Source: Sipunculus nudus
Taxonomy: Eukaryota; Annelida; Sipuncula; Golfingiida; Sipunculidae
DNA: 64,000 bases
Assembly: GCA_026874595.1 (NCBI GenBank)
Contig: CM049310.1
Coordinates: 42,721,558-42,785,557 of the forward strand
Direction of reading: 5' to 3'
Part shown: piece by piece, positions 11,227-22,801 of the stretch
How positions within the stretch are numbered: position 1 is the stretch's first letter
How the letters are laid out: every line of letters begins with the position of its first letter
Notes under the pieces: generated by a model
Databases searched by the model: none
What the model saw: the letters and a program-made list of their open reading frames with translations, nothing else
What the model was told of the DNA's origin: nothing
Program-made: the position numbers and the translations under genes

Positions 11227-12024
11227 TACAGTAGAGCCCCGTATTTCCGAATGCCGAATTTCCGAAAATTCGTTTTTCCGAAAATTAAAATGGGGAACCG
11301 AAAATTTATTCGTATTTCCGAAATATAGTTCAAGTATGTCAAAACCTAAAATGAGTATTGTAATTACGAGTCAAAGGCCTGTAGTCATGTGTTAGGCCCA
11401 GTGATGACCCTATTAATTAGTTCTGGGCCGAAGATGTCGCTGGGGCAAAGGTTTGAATAGTACAACTAGCCACGCAACGCTCGGCCCCCTGTACCCCCAG
11501 CAAGCGACTGAGCAGTTTATCCAAGAGCACTTGTGTGTTATCAACCATATCTCTTTTGTACACAAGCAGGCACAGTTCGTCGGCTTGGGACATCATGTCA
11601 TGCCAAATAACTGAGCAGTTTACTCGCATGAGCATTGGTGAGGTATAATTCATTAAACGTTTGTGCTCGAGCAGCTTTTATATGTCCCAGTCTTCAATTA
11701 CATAGATCGATAAGAAACACCGTGTTCGTTGGCGATGTCATTTGAACTTTCCCTTGAGTGAATATGTTGACAAAGAAGAGCACGCACGTATCCTTAATGC
11801 AGGTTAGACTGATCTTTGCCAATTATGCTCAGCAATAATTCAATATCTTTTATACGTCCAGGTCGTCAATTACGAATATCGAAAAGAAACACCATGTTCC
11901 TCGGGTAAAATGGCAATAAGTTAATCATTGACTGTCGTACTAACTAGCCGCTAGACCCTTGTCCGCTTTTTACGAACAAAAAGCTTGTCCCCCGACGCTT
12001 TCGGAAAAACGGCGCTCTACTGTA
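11227..12024. mobile_element. pogo/Tigger-like DNA transposon remnant
   Basis: Bounded by inverted ends: left TACAGTAGAGCCCCGTATTT, right complement TACAGTAGAGCGCCGTTTTT. Both continue into TCCGAAA-type sequence with few mismatches, and TA sits at each edge as expected for a TA target. The left end has internal repeats of ATTTCCGAA. A minus-strand frame at 11417-11653 (78 codons, containing a short cysteine-poor stretch) may derive from the transposase, but no DDE motif is visible. Length about 0.8 kb, so non-autonomous or internally deleted. Confidence 0.7.
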
Positions 12025-12137
12025 TATATAAAACTTTCCCTTATGATCCACTCTTGATTTTTCAATCATGTTTACATATAAGCTGCCGTTTTCTTAATCT
12101 TATCCAGTCATGTTTTACATTACAGGGAAAATAGTCG

Positions 12138-12185
<48 letters not shown>

Positions 12186-13243
12186 CGCTATATATATATA
12201 ATACGCATACATGTATTTTATCCGCGACCGCATACCTGGACCACATTCCGAATCATATGAAGGTTTACAGCACCTAACAAACCAATGAACTGAGAAAAAT
12301 TGCTCGTGATTATGAGGGAAATATTTTCTAAATGCATACCGGTATAATGATATTTTTGTTGTGTTGCATTTATCTATATTGCTTGCATGAGAATGGAAAA
12401 TAAGAGGCAAAATCAGCCATATAATAAAAGACGAGCTGAGAATGTCCCTTCAGTCCCTTATTGTAGATGGACATTGTGCAATAAGTCCCTGGTTGTAATA
12501 TTTAATTCTGTAATTTATGCAATGAAAAATGAGTGTGTACAATCCACGATAAATATATCGGTATAAAATATAATTTACTGCAAAACGTTCCATCACGTAT
12601 AATTATTGATCGAACCGATTTTAAATGACCGAGGGGAATGTAATCATAATAAAGATAGTTTTCCTGAAACAATATAAAACTTGTTAAAACGTATTTTAAA
12701 CAAATTTTACAATACTGATATCACATCTCAGTTTTGAAACGTAGAACGGATAATTTGTATACATATAAGTAGAAAATGTGCATGTGTTTTATTTCTCCCA
12801 TACAAAATAATCTCAGAATAAGTGTTCATTTCAACCGTAAGCATAGCTGTGTTTCCATGTGCGTGTATATGTGTAAAACATCGCTCATATATGATTTGCC
12901 AATTGGGGTGTTTCCATGTATTCGTCATCGTATTTGCGAATGTGCGTGTATACGTGAAAATCGTCACAGGAGCGATTTTCACGCATAGGATCTGCGTGAA
13001 CTCAGGGATCCGAGCTAAAATCACGTCACACTTTTTTTGTTGAAGGACTGCTCGATACCATTGTACACACATATATGCATGCTAGTCTGCATACACGCGC
13101 ATATGGAAACAACCTTTACAATAACACAAATTATTAGAAATAAAACAGGATTTATAACACCATACAACACCATTTTGATGTTATTCATTATAAATATAAT
13201 ACAAATAATCATGATTTAAAAACACACATTAAAGGTGTTGAAG
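12025..13243. other. Non-coding with TA microsatellite and inverted repeats
   Basis: (TA)n at about 12139-12200. An imperfect inverted pair, GTTTCCATGTGCGTGTAT near 12850 against its complement at 13091-13110, encloses a perfect 11-bp hairpin (CGTGAAAATCG at 12953-12963 with its complement at 12973-12983). The enclosed interval may be a small foldback element. No gene. Confidence 0.45.
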
Positions 13244-13712
13244 TTAAGGGACATAATCAGAAGCTATATTATGAGTGTTCTTTCACATTATCAATTCAGT
13301 TTTGCTTTTCACAAAAGTTTCGGGCCTACACCATCCCAGCACACAGTTTCAGTCTCAGTCTATGGTTGTTTGATAATTTTATATGACTCCGCGTGTTTGT
13401 AAACACAGTCCATGTGTTTCTGTTTTCCATAACAAGGCTGTCTAACCGGAAGTCTGAATGTGAGGCGCAAACGTGATGTTTCAGCCAGTGGGAACATGTA
13501 TTACATTTTTTAGGCCAAGTCAGTCAGGGCATATCCTAGTGTACACATGTTGTGGCCCGGCGATGCATATGCTGTGTTTATGTTTACACCTTTGGTCCAC
13601 TATTTTGAATAATTTCAAGGGAAAATTTTGGCAATTACAGATTTATTTTAAAGAGAAAAATCTATGTTTCGTATTTATTCAACATGCTTTATAGGTGATT
13701 GGGTCCCTTTAA
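13244..13712. mobile_element. MITE-like element, related copy at 40131
   Basis: Ends read TTAAGGGACATAATCAG at the left and, as the complement of the right end, TTAAAGGGACCCAATC. The interior matches 40131-40621 along its length (shared GTAAACACAGTCCA, ACCATAACAAGGC and GTACAGATTTATTTTAAAG-like segments). No transposase. The two copies are strongly diverged, so the insertions are old. Confidence 0.6.
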
Positions 13713-14430
13713 AGAATGTTTAACCAAATCGCTTTTGGTCTACCATCATGGAATGGCTATTTTTCTAAATATGCAATTTATTGTTATGAGCTTTTCTAAC
13801 TTTCAAACATTTTGAGACATCCTGTAGCAGAGCACACATCGTAAATGTTAGAGCTTTACAAATCTCGCTTAATACCTGCTAGCCATTAAGTGAAACCATT
13901 CTTTTGATCACCATGAACCTGTGTTGAGAATGACCGGAAGTACCTGTTTGCACAGGTAAATCCAGCAATGCCTTCTTCTGCCGTTTGCAATCTCGTATGG
14001 TTCCGTATTGTTTGCCTACAGAAGGCCTTTTTGGATTACGATTGGCGGCTATTTAAAAATTAACAAAAATGCTTTATTTCTTAGCCGTGTTTTTTTTTAT
14101 TATTATTCATCTGATAATATAGATGAGGAATTTTGGAAGTTCGGCATTTTGACACTGACAAGAATAATTCAGACACTTCACAATATAAGCTCGGATACAG
14201 TCCCTCCAAAACTGATGTAAAAGTATTCCCGTTGCTTTCGGTCTCAATCGTCATCTTAAAGTTGCTTTTAAAACAATGTTTATAGTTTGTAAACATGATT
14301 TGGTAGCAGGACACCAACAAAGACTTCCAGCTTGATAATTGAGGACCGCTTTGTATTGCGTCAAGTGAAGCTTTTATGTATGCACATTAAAACCAGCTTA
14401 CATATCATGGAGATTATTAGGGGATGGTCA
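13713..14430. other. Non-coding stretch
   Basis: Short ORFs only (for example 14008-14220) with no domain or splice support. Nothing recognised. Confidence 0.4.
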
Positions 14431-14454
14431 CTCTCCCTCTCTCTCTCTCTCGCT

Positions 14455-14534
<80 letters not shown>
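14431..14534. repeat. (CT)n microsatellite
   Basis: About 100 bp of almost pure CT with a few CG interruptions. The open frames on both strands encoding Ser-Leu or Arg-Glu repeats are products of this tract. Confidence 0.95.
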
Positions 14535-14537
<3 letters not shown>

Positions 14538-14824
14538 TCCCAAGCCCAAAAAATGGTTATAAACTCTCACAACTAGCACGGGATTCAGAAAAGTCTAGGA
14601 ATATTGGCATTACATGCTTCAAAGAACCTTATTAGAAACGGCAACGAAAGAGGCTAACGCTGTTTCGTTACTTAAAATGTGGATAAATATAACGAGACAA
14701 CAACGAAGGGTTTCGAGTTACGCTCGTTGTTTTCTCGTTTGATTCTCGTTGTTTTCTCGTTAAAGTACACCTAACGAATGAGATAACGACAAAACTTCAA
14801 AATTTTCGAGTTCACCCCCCCTGA

Positions 14825-15095
14825 GTCGTCAAGTGACGAAAACATGGAATCAGTACAACCTGGAGTTCCAGAATCAGTCAGCTACCGTCTGTGGCAGTGC
14901 GGCCAACTTCCTATGTTGTTGGCTACCGCAGCGGTCTGTGCCATATGCCGTGAAGGAAATTTATCGTTAGTGGAGGATTTCACGGAGAAACCCCTCGTGC
15001 ACCAAAGCAACTTATTTGTCGTACATGCGGCAAACCAAAACGGGGTCATCCAAGAGGACCTTGCACGCAGTAATAGTGCTTTCCTATATGAATGA
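14825..15095 (+). other. Duplicated ORF fragment of unknown nature
   Basis: An open frame of 84 codons starts at ATG 14844 and ends at a TGA after 15095. It contains YRLWQCGQLPMLLATAAV, a hydrophobic stretch, and a less conserved acidic tail. The first half matches 8590-8735; the second half has no partner in the window. I recognise no family. It could be a retrocopied exon, part of an unidentified repeat, or chance. The upstream 14690-14820 has repeated TTCTCGTT motifs. Confidence 0.35.
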
Positions 15096-15498
15096 ACACG
15101 ATATAGACGTTTTCATACGTGAATGTAAATACTGAATGTATAATGTATACTGAAGTGAATGTACATACTGAGTACAGGCTGTGTATAAATCTTTAAAGGT
15201 GAATATTTATGTATACAAATATATATTATATTTATTTATGTATACGCAAAAAAATGTTTTACATATATTTGTCTGGTACTGTGTTCATTATTGCAATTGG
15301 GTGTGTGCATTTGTGTGTGGTATATATGAATGGTGTATATAAATCTAATGAGAGAGAGATACGTGTTGCTGCTAGCTATGTAGTGTCTCATATACAATTG
15401 AGAGCGGGAGAGACAAGTTGTTAATTGGATTAGGGCATATGGTAGTTGGAATGAGAGCGCAGAGGAAACAGAGTGATCGTTCTTATCAGTCACTTCAC

Positions 15499-15564
15499 AC
15501 CTGACGCTAGACCCAGTTGTGGCTCTGTTGTAAAGCAGAGCCACAACTGGGTCTAACCTGACGC
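15499..15564. repeat. Perfect 20-bp hairpin flanked by 9-bp direct repeats
   Basis: Left arm 15508-15527 (TAGACCCAGTTG...CTCTG) and right arm 15536-15555 are exact complements with an 8-base loop (15528-15535). The hairpin is bracketed by the direct repeat ACCTGACGC at 15499-15507 and 15556-15564. The arrangement looks like a tiny insertion that duplicated a 9-bp target, or a foldback remnant. Confidence 0.9.
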
Positions 15565-16372
15565 GTGCCCCGGCCCGGTAGCCCATGACCTGAATACCGA
15601 TGACCGGCCCCTCGGACCAGTAAGCTCCGCCTACTTCAGTTTGACAGTTTTACAGTTGTCATGATGCCTAACAAAATCCCTTTTTTAACATTGATAAACC
15701 ATTAAATTTTATAATTTATATATTGAAACCGATTCTCATCGGAACATTTAGTGAAAAAATACAACTGTCACTTGCGCTTATATCCCTGTTTTCCACTCAA
15801 AACGAAATTTCTCTTCCCAAACAGTTTTTGGCCGTTTTCTCAAAACAGTATTTCAGGAGACTGTACGGTCTTCAAAGCGATATTTCTCAAAAACCGTCAA
15901 ATATAGAGTCTTCAAATTTTGAATATAGGTAAATCAACAAGTATTCTAAAATGTGATTTTTTTCTTTTTTCTATATCGTTTTTAGTATAGTAGAAATACG
16001 TTATTTAAACAAAATAAGTTATGTAAACATCACACATTTTTTTAAAATTTAAATTTCATTATGAAAAAAAGACTTTAAATATATAACCAAAAAAACGCCT
16101 GGAGATATTTGTATGTAGTTTCAAATGATACTATTTCCACACACATACCCTATGCCAATTTTGAGATATATCCAATTAAAAAAAAATATTTTAAATCATT
16201 TCAAGTTTTAAATTTTCAAAGTGGACACTGTTACACTTTTTAAATATACCTCATCTGATAAAGAATTTTCCGAGGATTCTAAATATATATACATCACTGT
16301 GTCCAAAATTATTATTAATATGAATTCTAAAGCTAAATTAACCCAAGGTTGTTTGACGATGATTAGACCTTA
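15565..16372. other. Non-coding AT-rich stretch
   Basis: No domain or element end recognised. Confidence 0.4.
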
Positions 16373-16377
16373 AAGTG

Positions 16378-16432
<55 letters not shown>

Positions 16433-16954
16433 CTGAAATTGAAAGATAGCATAAACACAAAAATATTATGCATATTAAAGATATTTCATAGATACATAAA
16501 TATATTATTATTCATATTAAATATATTAATTATCGTGAATAAGTGAATGTACGAGAATTAGAATGTAGAGTTATGTAGAGTAAACTGCTGGTGCATGTGC
16601 ATGCTTTTAGATGAAACAAAAAGCAGGTCAAAGCTCTTTTTTCATGCAATTCACAAATCAATGTTTGATGCGAATATTTTTTTAATGTTTGATGAAATAC
16701 ATTTATGACAATATAGACAATAATGTACTTATCTTTACTGCAGTTAATATCAAAATAAAAATTAATGGTGAATGTTTTATATTTTACAAAAATAAATACT
16801 CCTTAATTTTTTATACATTAGTATTAATTTAGTAGTTTAATACCTCTGTTCTGGTCAAAGCATAAAGAATAAAATGCTATATAGTATAAAGCCACGAGTG
16901 CAAAATATGGTGGATTACAAATAGGGCACGTAACTCTATAAATGCTTTATTTAC

Positions 16955-17255
16955 TGTAGGCCCACCTGTTACTGTCAGTTGTGCACTCCTTCGCTCCAAA
17001 GAGTACCCATTGTTTGCTACGCACGTGTACAACCCCCTGAACCCTGACCCTTGATGTTCGGCGTTCTCCGTCACAATTCGTAGAGAATTGTTGGCAATTT
17101 GTACCGGAAGAAGTCATAGAGAAGAGGTCCTTCATTCCAGAGCCATTCTACAATTACAGGCGTGCTGGGATCAGTCACAGCCACACAGTCGAAGATGACT
17201 GGCTCACCAGGTACGAGATGAACGTTCCCGGGCGGTGTCACGATACGGGTCCTCT
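16955..17255 (-). pseudogene. Copy A exon 10, Ig5, frameshifted
   Basis: Acceptor GTAG after 17255, then the Ig5 coding sequence with EPVIFDC, a WLWN tryptophan and GLYTCVANN. A one-base deletion at 17093-17094 breaks the frame. The best donor (GTAAAT) ends the exon one base earlier than in copy B, so the exon is 301 nt against 303. Confidence 0.8.
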
Positions 17256-17897
17256 CTACAAGAACAATTTACCACTTTTTAGAACATGCGCAGGGCAACC
17301 CGTTTTAAATAAAACCCCGTTTTATTATTAAAACTATGTCATATACGCTCCCATAGAAAATGAAGACCTATCATTTAATTAGGGTAAGGGCAGCCAATAT
17401 GTCCAAAATGGGTAAATGTTGACCTGATAGTCTGGGGCTGAACTAACAACGTGGCATTGCACCTCAGTGTGGCATGAATCGCGCTTGTGCATAGCTCCTA
17501 TAATTTTTTTCTGTTCTTAGACGTGCTTTAAAAAATTAACGTACAAAAACATTCTTTGACAAGGATAAAAATTGTATTTTTGTATTCTAATTTCTTTTGT
17601 CCGGCTTATAGAGTTTAGTGTTTCATGGATGAACATGGAGGAGGGTATTGGGTGACGCATCCCATGCCAACTCATAAAAATAAATATTTAAAATGATAGA
17701 AAATGCACGCTTTATACGCAAAATTTTCCGGACTGCTCTTTTCAAACTGCCCAGGAATGTATTATTACGGCCTAAATTTTCAACGGAGACACTGGCGGAG
17801 GCCCATATAACTATCGTGACGGTCATAACCAGGATATAAACAGGCTTTGTTCTTTTGTTATATCGATTCAATGCCAAAATTTTATAAAACGTGTGTA

Positions 17898-18899
17898 TCT
17901 ATCTAATACTTATAAAAAGGATTCGGTTCACTTTTGTTCGCAATGTTCTCTAAAACCGCGTTGTGTACAATACTGTGCCATGCATCATTTCAAAGGTTTT
18001 TATCCCCGCAGTGACATAGGCGATATAAGAATAAATAATTTTTATGTACATATAATATTGAGTGATTTTTCCCTTTTTACTGACTAGCACGGAGGTTAGA
18101 CCAAGCACAGCTGAACTGACTTCGGCAATGGCCGGAATGCGTGCATCGTGGTCATTCAACCTCAAACACTATTAAGGACTATTGTTCATATGAATAATGC
18201 TTGCTTTCAGTGGGGGATTTGAGTATGTCTGGCCTTACATTTGAACGAGCCTCTCACCCACGTGCGTCGTCAGTAAAAGAGAAAAACACAAGTTTCTCGC
18301 TTTATGAAATAGAGAGTTCAACCCAGGAGGATTAATGACAACACCTAATTCAAGGTCCCAATTTAAGAAACAGGGGTGGGGTGGGGTTGAGTTGTGGCGG
18401 GAGTTTCAGGCCTCAATATTTGTCTGATACGATGAAAAAAGGTTGCGGTGGCTCAAAATGGGAAACGGACCCTCTGCATGGACTCCCGTTGGGTTCGCTT
18501 ATGCTACTAATGAAGTATGCATATTTCTGTTTCTTTCTTCAGGAACAGTTTACTTGCAACGTACATTTAATAAATCTTTCATGTGTTCCTCACAACAACC
18601 TAATCTTTATACGTCCAACGATAGAATCCAGTCAAATATCACCGAAAACCGGAATGCCCCCGCGTCTCATCCCGGTTCGCAAATGTAAACACCATCACTG
18701 ACCAGGTCTTCAAGGTAAACATACCGCGTATGAATTTCTTGCCACGAGCACAGCGGCACAGTTTCCCAGACAGTTTCCCACTGAAAACCTTTATTTTCTG
18801 TTAACTTTTGGAATAAAAATGAGCCAGCATTCCACATCTTAGTTAATATATCTCACCAAACCCCGGCAATAAGCCCGGTATACCCGGTTTATCAGCTAG
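17898..18899 (+). mobile_element. Helitron-like non-autonomous element, copy A
   Basis: Starts TCTATCTAATAC and ends with a GC-rich palindrome (CCCGGTATACCCGG) eight bases before a terminal CTAG. It sits between A and T with no target duplication. These are the structural marks of Helitron ends (5' TC, 3' hairpin, CTRR). Copy B of the gene has an uninterrupted site here (GTGTATCATATATAAG near 53160), proving insertion after the duplication. No Rep/helicase is encoded. It lies in the intron between the Ig5 and Ig4 exons. Confidence 0.82.
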
Positions 18900-19085
18900 T
18901 CGTATATAAAGAGACCTAATTGCCGCTCTCGCATCCTTTGTTCGCCTGGGGCATGGCCACCCTTTTGAAACCACACTATCCAAGACCTTCAGGTCAAGGG
19001 AATGCAGTAAGGGTTATACGTTGATATCACAAGCAGGTTATATATGTCGGCCTAAAATCGTGGTCAGTGAAGAGTAATCAAAAAG

Positions 19086-19205
19086 GTATCTTACTTAAGG
19101 TGTAGGTGTCTTACTTAAGGTGTAGGTGTCTTACTTAAGGTGTAGGTGTCTTACTTAAGGTGTAGGTGTCTTACTTAAGGTGTAGGTGTCTTACTTAAGG
19201 TGTAG
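19086..19205. repeat. 20-bp tandem repeat, six units
   Basis: The unit is TTACTTAAGGTGTAGGTGTC. It lies in the intron about 50 bp downstream (in gene sense) of exon 9. Copy B has a single related unit at about 53350-53372, so this array grew after the duplication. Confidence 0.95.
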
Positions 19206-19254
19206 TTACGAATCTGACACAAGGAGATTAATACTTTCATAAAGTTTCCATTAC

Positions 19255-19419
19255 CTAGCACATTCAGGTAGGCTCCTCCTATCAGTTTACCATGAGTGTT
19301 CTCCAAGACGCACTGCACGTTCATCAGATCACTGCTTCCTCCAAGCCGAGCCTTTCTGACATTGGTAACGGTCAAGTATTCTCCACTGATCACCAAGTTA
19401 GGCTTTATTACCGTTGCAA
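19255..19419 (-). CDS. Copy A exon 9, Ig4 second half
   Basis: 165 nt. Acceptor TTACAG, donor G|GTAATG, phase 1 to phase 1. Encodes the C-terminal half of Ig4 with the second cysteine in MNVQCVLEN and a THGKLIGGAYL strand. Confidence 0.85.
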
Positions 19420-19809
19420 CTGTAAGTCATAACTTTTATTTTACATGTGCTTGTATGGGTAATATGATTTATCACTACAAAATGATTTGGAGATAAAAAT
19501 ATATTTACATAACGGCGGCTCGGCGCTTCGTTTTAAAATGAGCCACGTAGATGTGTCATGCAGCTATGAAATACCAATTAACATTATATTTTAATTCTAA
19601 TGGGAATTAAGATCACATTTGGTTCACATGTATCACTGGTGTCCACAGGTATATTTACGGATCGCTTGGGAAAAAAAAGGATTTTTATTCCCAGTATAAT
19701 GTAATATTTAAATACACGTGCCAAAATATTCATGTATTATCGAGCGAAAACTAAGTGTTAGGAAACTTAACGAATAACAAGAGTGACAAAATGTATTGAA
19801 AGTCCCGAC

Positions 19810-19953
19810 CAGACAAGATACTGATGAGCCATTTCCTGGTCACCATGGGAACACCTTCACCATCACACACGAATGTAGCGTTTTCTCCTTCCGTCACGTT
19901 CAAATCCATTGGCATCATTGGATTTCCTTGTTGCTTTATCCACCTTGGCTTCA
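19810..19953 (-). CDS. Copy A exon 8, Ig4 first half
   Basis: Acceptor GTTACAG. Contains NVTEGENATFVC (first Ig4 cysteine, two N-glycosylation sequons) and the RKW tryptophan. The homologous donor is a poor GTCGGG at this boundary; a better GTATCT donor would end the exon at 19822, four codons shorter, in the same phase. Confidence 0.8.
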
Positions 19954-20620
19954 CTGTAACAGTAATTCCAACATGCATTACGCAAACACCATATACCATA
20001 TTAACCACATATTTCCACATGAGTTTGACTACATTTTGGTGTGATCAGAATTGTATTACAACATTATTAAAACATATTGTCATGTCATGTGAAAGTTCAT
20101 GGCTTTGAGGTTTCAAGACAACGGATTTTGTAGGTGATTGATACAACATAATTGTCCTGTTGGTAGCGGTAATCGCAAACATGTTTTTTTTATTGTTGAC
20201 AGATTTTACGGAACATGAATATAACTCAAAGGGGCACAAGCTACCCGTCAAATGTATAAAAATTTACAAGGAAAAACAGAATTATTGAGATTTTGAGACA
20301 TTAATATGAAGGCTGATATTTTTTTCGGATTTGTTTCGTAATTTAAATAATATTTTTATGGATGTGCTACACTCTGAAGTAGACATACTTAAGAATGTTG
20401 CCGAGAAGAGGCCAGTATTCGGTGCATCAATATTCAAAAGCTGGCGTGTTATTGTGCCCATGGTGTTTGATTTATATAAACTATCTATGTTTCTGTTATT
20501 AACAAATATGACAGAATCCTAAACCGTAGTAGACTGAGGATCATTTATTAGAGATTTTTCATTCATTTATTCGTTGAGTGAAATATTAAAATTTGAACCG
20601 ATTTATGCTTTTTTTCAAAC

Positions 20621-20790
20621 CTTCCACTTTATGCTCTATGCTGTGTTGTTGTGACTGCCCAGCGATGTTGGACGCTCGACAGTTGTAGGTTCCTGAATGT
20701 TCTACTTTGGGATCTTTGATCCTAAACAGATGGTTATCCGCCGTATGGTCCTGAGGGAGATCGCCAGTCCAATACACTGTGGGTAATGGG
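20621..20790 (-). CDS. Copy A exon 7, Ig3 second half
   Basis: 170 nt. Acceptor TTTACAG, donor G|GTTTGA. Contains LPTVYW (Ig tryptophan) and HSGTYNCRASN (second cysteine). Phases 2 and 1 match its neighbours. Confidence 0.85.
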
Positions 20791-20994
20791 CTGTAAAGTA
20801 TAAAGCACATCAGAATGATTTTATTAGTACACATAGTTTGTACAATGTAACATCAGAAAATCAAGAAAGTGCTCAAGCCTTGTGTTGTTATCTTTTACAA
20901 TTCCCGGTATTATTGTTATATGGCATTATTATAATTATTATTATTATTATTATTATAGCTTTTGCTTAATGTTCTATCACACACTGACACCTAC

Positions 20995-21100
20995 TATCCA
21001 CTGAATATACAGCGTAGAGTGACTTCTGCTACTCTTTCCAGAATCTTGACAACAGGACCAGGCTGGTACATCAGCTCTGGAGCTTTAGGTGTCTTTGGCC
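20995..21100 (-). CDS. Copy A exon 6, Ig3 first half
   Basis: 106 nt. Acceptor ATTTAG, donor GTAGGT. Contains AEVTLRCIFSG with the first Ig3 cysteine. Confidence 0.8.
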
Positions 21101-21177
21101 CTAAATATACAACAATGATAATTCATGAATTAGGGCCAGAAGCCTTTAAGCCTCAGGTTTATATATATATAATATAT

Positions 21178-21230
<53 letters not shown>

Positions 21231-21232
<2 letters not shown>

Positions 21233-21405
21233 GGGAAACCTCGAAATTACGATCACCAACGGGATCTTGATAAAGTGGTCGCATTTTCAAGGTGGTCGCT
21301 TAAGCGATGTGTGATATAAAAAGCAAAAAAATAAGAGACCATGGAAAATGTGGTCGTTATATTAAGGTGATCGCCTAACTTAGGTGGTGGTTAAGCGAGG
21401 TTTTA

Positions 21406-21410
<5 letters not shown>
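21231..21410. mobile_element. MITE-like element with TACAGTAAAACCTCG-type end
   Basis: The left end reads TAGGGAAACCTCGAAATTAC; the right end, on the other strand, reads TACAGTAAAACCTCGC. Internal GGTCG/AAGTGGTCGC motifs repeat in both directions. TA microsatellites flank both sides. A right-truncated relative lies at the matching place in copy B (55722-55835). Confidence 0.55.
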
Positions 21411-21450
<40 letters not shown>

Positions 21451-21556
21451 TTATAATTATATATAATATTGCTGATTCATTTAGAATGATTTACCTGCAA
21501 CGTTTTTGTTCCATATAAGAAAACTCCGGCAGCAGTTCCTTGAAGAACCAACCAAA

Positions 21557-21593
<37 letters not shown>

Positions 21594-21689
21594 TTATAAA
21601 CAATACAAGTGATAATGTTTCTCTCTTTCCGTTTTTCCCTTGTATTTAACACAATGTTGAATTAATATTATGTATCTTATCCTACAGAC

Positions 21690-21815
21690 CAGGCAAGACA
21701 TTAACTGAAGAGTAGCTTCCCCCTTTGGCAACATCAACTTCAGAATTACGGATGTAACATTTGTACAGTAGAGTTCCTCCATCACCTGGCTCAGTGTACA
21801 CAAACAGCAGGTTGC
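21690..21815 (-). CDS. Copy A exon 5, Ig2 second half
   Basis: 126 nt. Acceptor TTTCAG, donor G|GTCTGT. Encodes GNLLFVYT and LLYKCYIRNSEVDVAKGG, the second Ig2 cysteine. Phase 1 on both sides. Confidence 0.82.
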
Positions 21816-22801
21816 CTGAAATGGTAAAATATGATTTTATAAGGTACAACTGAAGACCACTGGATCATACACTACACTCATGAAACCATCTGACAGTGTT
21901 AAATGTTACCATTGCGATATTATAGCAATGTTAGGAAACAGACGACTCGGTAATCAGTGATGAAAGTAAGATGTCAGCTGATATCATACTACTTTAAAAG
22001 TTACATGTAATCACAAGAGGCAACATTAAACATCAGTATTTCAACTCTCACGGACATTTTAATGAGGAGTAAAGTATGTATGTAAATTTTATTTTATTCC
22101 CTAAATGAAGAATACATACATTTATTTTCATTTGATTTTTTAAAGTTATCCTGTTCAGAGTAGCAAAGGAAAAGATGCATTAATCTGTACAAAATATATA
22201 TTGTTTAATATAGCTATATAGATAATATTTTGAGATTAAAGAAGTGAAAAGTAATAATTATCATTGTGAATTAATCCCTGCATTTAAACTACACCAGACG
22301 TAAAAGTGTATCAAGACATGAAGGGGTTCCTCCAATTATCTATGTGTAAACCGTATCAGCATGGACCAGGACCTCATGTAAAAAAAATTGGGCAGTGGGA
22401 ATATTTGATCTCAATACCCGGTAACGAGATAAATAAATACATATAAAAAAAAAATAAAACAAATAAATACAAAACTACCGGTTTTGTATTACAATGAAGT
22501 TTGTAATGATTTCTCCCAATGTTGGGCCAGTATCCCCGATTGCTCTGTCAGATTTTCTCAATGGTAAATCAATTTCCCCTCGTGCTGTGGACGAATTTTC
22601 CCCAAAGCTGACCCATTTCCCGCAATGCTTTGGGAGAGGAAACATTCAAAAGAATGAAGCTGTCGGTCTTGTTTGATGTCAATATAACTGCCTCTAGTCT
22701 CTTTATTGAAAGATATTTCCTTGGCTCCAAAAACCTTTAACCAATAAAAATATGAGGAAGCCCTCGCCAACCCCACACCCCCACCCAGCCTGTTTCTTTG
22801 C

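Noticed and set aside
12728-13072. 114-codon minus-strand ORF with overlapping plus-strand ORFs
   Set aside because: Open frames on both strands arise from inverted-repeat sequence; no domain or splice context.
14332-14579. Ser-Leu and Arg-Glu repeat proteins on the two strands
   Set aside because: Both are translations of the (CT)n microsatellite.
15236-15586. 116-codon minus-strand ORF
   Set aside because: It runs across the hairpin and microsatellite-like DNA and has no recognisable domain.
18381-18701. Conserved ORF shared with 50907-51196
   Set aside because: The similarity is explained by the two Helitron copies; the frames have no conserved domain.
19796-20108. Plus-strand ORFs across the Ig4 exon
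   Set aside because: They are antisense shadows of exon 8.
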